From assembly GCA_016180645.1 (NCBI GenBank), contig JACPAV010000060.1:1-16430 (forward strand): a stretch of 16,430 nucleotides of DNA, in the 5' to 3' direction. A program made the position numbers and the translations under genes. Of this stretch, positions 14,906 through 16,430 are shown one piece after another. This DNA is from Nitrospirota bacterium (lineage in GTDB: Bacteria; JACPQY01). Numbering within the stretch: position 1 is the first letter of the stretch; each line of letters begins with the position of its first letter. The notes beneath the pieces are model-generated. The model was not told where the DNA came from, did no database searches, and was given only the letters and a program-made list of their open reading frames with translations.

Positions 14906-14933
14906 AACCGTTTAGTTGACAACGTTGACGGTT
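14906..14933. promoter_or_regulatory. Candidate operator/promoter dyad upstream of the second diiron gene
   Basis: AACCGT (14906-14911) and ACGGTT (14928-14933) form an inverted repeat. Inside it, GTTGAC occurs twice (14915-14920 and 14924-14929) and makes the small palindrome CAACGTTG. It lies 35 bp before the ATG at 14968 in a 105-bp intergenic gap that is AT-rich at 14864-14890. TTGACA at 14916 could act as a -35, but no -10 at good spacing was found. Confidence 0.35.
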
Positions 14934-14967
14934 CGTGTCACCATATCAGTCCAAGGAGGACGCGATA

Positions 14968-16242
14968 ATGGAAGCGCTGACAACTGAATCCCAGGCCGCG
15001 CCGCAAACCGGGAAATCCTCCATCCTTCCGCCCCTGACACGTCGTTATGCCGTTGAACGAAACCTCAAGCGGCTGGATCGCGGCCTCTACCGCGCCTACA
15101 AGCTCAGGAAACGAGCGATGCCGTATGACGACACGACGGCCACCTTCTTCGGCGGAGACCTGGAAGAGCTGACCCACCGCAACTACGAAAAAGCGCTCGC
15201 CAATCTCTGGAAAGCCGAGGTGGTCGCCCCGAGCCTCGGCTTCCGCGATGCGTCCCGCGAGGAGCGACGCCCCACCGATGGCAATGCCGCTCCCCAATCC
15301 CAGGAGACGCGCGATCTCGTCGAGAAAGCACGCTCCGACGGATTCCGGGATGCCATCCGGTCCGCCCTCGATCCCGATCAGCGCCGCGCCCTCGCCCGAA
15401 TTCTTTCCATCATCCTTCACGGCGAAGCGCACGCCTTGTTTGTTTCGGCTTCCCTTGTCCCGCATGTCCGCGGGACCGGCGCCAAACTCGGAATGGCCAT
15501 GCAGGTCATGGAAGAGGCGAAACACTTCGTCGTCATGCGCGAGGTCGTGAAGCGGATCGACCGCGTGTATCCCCAGAATTTCTCCGATTTCTTCGCGCTG
15601 GACATGATCCTCCGCGCAAGACCGATGGACCGCCTGTTCGGCATGAACCTCGTGGTCGAAAGCGTGGCGATGACGTTCTTCTCCACGTTCACCAACTATC
15701 CCGGACTGTCCCAGATCCTTCCCTTTTTCCACAAGGACGAAAGCCGCCACAGCGCCTATCCCAAATCCTACACGGCCTTTGCCCCGCTCTCGTTCTGGAC
15801 CAAGCACAGCCCCCTCGCCCGGCAGCGGCGCATGAATCTCGTTTTTCCCCTCCTCCTGCTTCTCGTGACGCTAAAAGAGGACTTCGACAAAGTGGGCCTG
15901 GACATTTTCGAGTTCGGCGGGAAACTTCTGGATAAGGTGTCACGCCTCGCCGAGCAGACGGGCTTCTACCTTCCCCTCCCGCGGGCGGACATGATGCGGA
16001 TGTACAATCTCGTCTTCAACCTCCACCTTCGGATGACGGACCGGGCGCACTTCGAGGGCTTCCGCGACTACACCCAGCACCACAGCTACCGCATCCGGGA
16101 GGATCTCCAGGAGGTCGAAGATCAGATCTACGGAACGGGCTCTTCCGGCGCGTCCGGCTGGTACCACCGGTTGATGGAGGGAGTATACGGACGTCTGGCG
16201 CGCGCCATCGATCCATCGCACCCTCGCGCCGCGACGGCCTGA
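14968..16242 (+). CDS. Ferritin-like diiron carboxylate protein (paralogue 2)
   Basis: The 424-aa product has the same diiron ligand set as the 9592-10764 gene: E153 in HGEAHALF, E183-x2-H186 in MEEAKH, E231 in VVES and E258-x2-H261 in DESRH, with H255 also conserved. Shared stretches include FxGGDxEELT, YEKAL, WKAEV, APxLGF and FRDYT/YRDYT. It differs in a longer N-terminus, a hydrophobic segment LVFPLLLLLVTL (291-302) and a C-terminal extension (about 390-424). The start at 14968 is set by AAGGAGG 8 nt upstream; a GTG at 14935 would leave that site inside the gene. It lies 105 bp after the lipoprotein gene in the same direction, with its own possible operator. An O2-using oxidase/oxygenase is likely; the substrate is unknown, and paralogue 1 may work with it or on a related step. 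Confidence 0.87.
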   Translation: MEALTTESQAAPQTGKSSILPPLTRRYAVERNLKRLDRGLYRAYKLRKRAMPYDDTTATFFGGDLEELTHRNYEKALANLWKAEVVAPSLGFRDASREERRPTDGNAAPQSQETRDLVEKARSDGFRDAIRSALDPDQRRALARILSIILHGEAHALFVSASLVPHVRGTGAKLGMAMQVMEEAKHFVVMREVVKRIDRVYPQNFSDFFALDMILRARPMDRLFGMNLVVESVAMTFFSTFTNYPGLSQILPFFHKDESRHSAYPKSYTAFAPLSFWTKHSPLARQRRMNLVFPLLLLLVTLKEDFDKVGLDIFEFGGKLLDKVSRLAEQTGFYLPLPRADMMRMYNLVFNLHLRMTDRAHFEGFRDYTQHHSYRIREDLQEVEDQIYGTGSSGASGWYHRLMEGVYGRLARAIDPSHPRAATA

Positions 16243-16430
16243 GCACGGGATCAAAAGCAAGCTGTTGTAGTTTAGTCAACATGTCCGCTTTACTGTTGAG
16301 TGAAAATGTCCTCCCCCGCGCGTGGCATGGATGAGGGGGGAGCGGGGGGAGAGGGGGTCCGATTGTTGCGGCGCAGAGTTCGGAGGAGCCGATCCTGACC
16401 CGGTTTTTCCGTTTCGAGTAGAATTCGGTG
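16243..16430. other. Non-coding tail of the window
   Basis: No credible gene was seen. The first 60 bp are AT-richer and contain GTTTAGTCAACA (16269-16280) and TGTTGAGT (16294-16301), an imperfect dyad that may be regulatory for a gene beyond the window. The segment about 16310-16357 is a G-rich purine stretch. Confidence 0.4.

Noticed and set aside
1-16430. CRISPR array, tRNA or rRNA genes, transposase genes
   Set aside because: Looked for repeat-spacer periodicity, tRNA-like cloverleaf features and transposase motifs. The only periodic DNA is protein-domain repeats and 7-bp or 12-bp tandem repeats.

Overview
The window reads as GC-rich chromosomal DNA from a diderm (outer-membrane) bacterium. 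It contains four genes with lipoprotein signal peptides and one TonB-dependent receptor. My best guess is an uncultured deltaproteobacterium-like lineage (Myxococcota/Desulfobacterota sensu lato). This rests on the style of the TonB-associated lipoprotein and on several kinds of short palindromic repeat often seen in such genomes. It is an inference and was not tested.

Layout. (1) 1-4017, minus: the N-terminal 1339 residues of a giant surface lipoprotein built from tandem Ig-like and Calx-beta-like modules; its 3' end lies outside the window. Its promoter region (4018-4096) carries a perfect -35 with 17-bp spacer and a near-perfect CRP-type palindrome. (2) 4277-5647, plus: a type II NADH dehydrogenase. 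(3) 5711-6778, plus: a short lipoprotein that looks like a minimal relative of gene 1, sharing a (GVRG)n tract and a D-x-D-x-DG calcium-loop-like motif. (4) 6972-9449, plus: an 825-aa lipoprotein, possibly preceded by a 22-codon leader ORF, and ended by a clear rho-independent terminator. (5) 9592-11396, minus: a diiron ferritin-like protein translationally coupled to an upstream TetR regulator. (6) 11658-16242, plus: a TonB-dependent receptor, a lipoprotein and a second diiron ferritin-like protein. Blocks 5 and 6 diverge around an intergenic region with a TetR-type palindrome, so TetR, two paralogous diiron enzymes, the receptor and its lipoprotein probably form one functional unit. The substrate is unknown.

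The most unusual features lie below the gene level. Tandem 7-bp repeats occur at four loci and are read as protein in three of them, twice forming the hydrophobic core of a lipoprotein signal peptide. Five short palindromic or repeat elements sit in frame inside two adjacent Ig-like modules of gene 1, at equivalent positions of each module. A (G[VI]RG)n tetrapeptide tract occurs in two lipoproteins and as one copy in a third, with varied synonymous codons. Poly-G tracts (G10 and G9) lie inside the receptor and its partner lipoprotein, as in phase-variable surface genes. A 21-bp perfect inverted repeat contains the stop codon of the first diiron gene. No rRNA, tRNA, CRISPR array or insertion sequence was seen.
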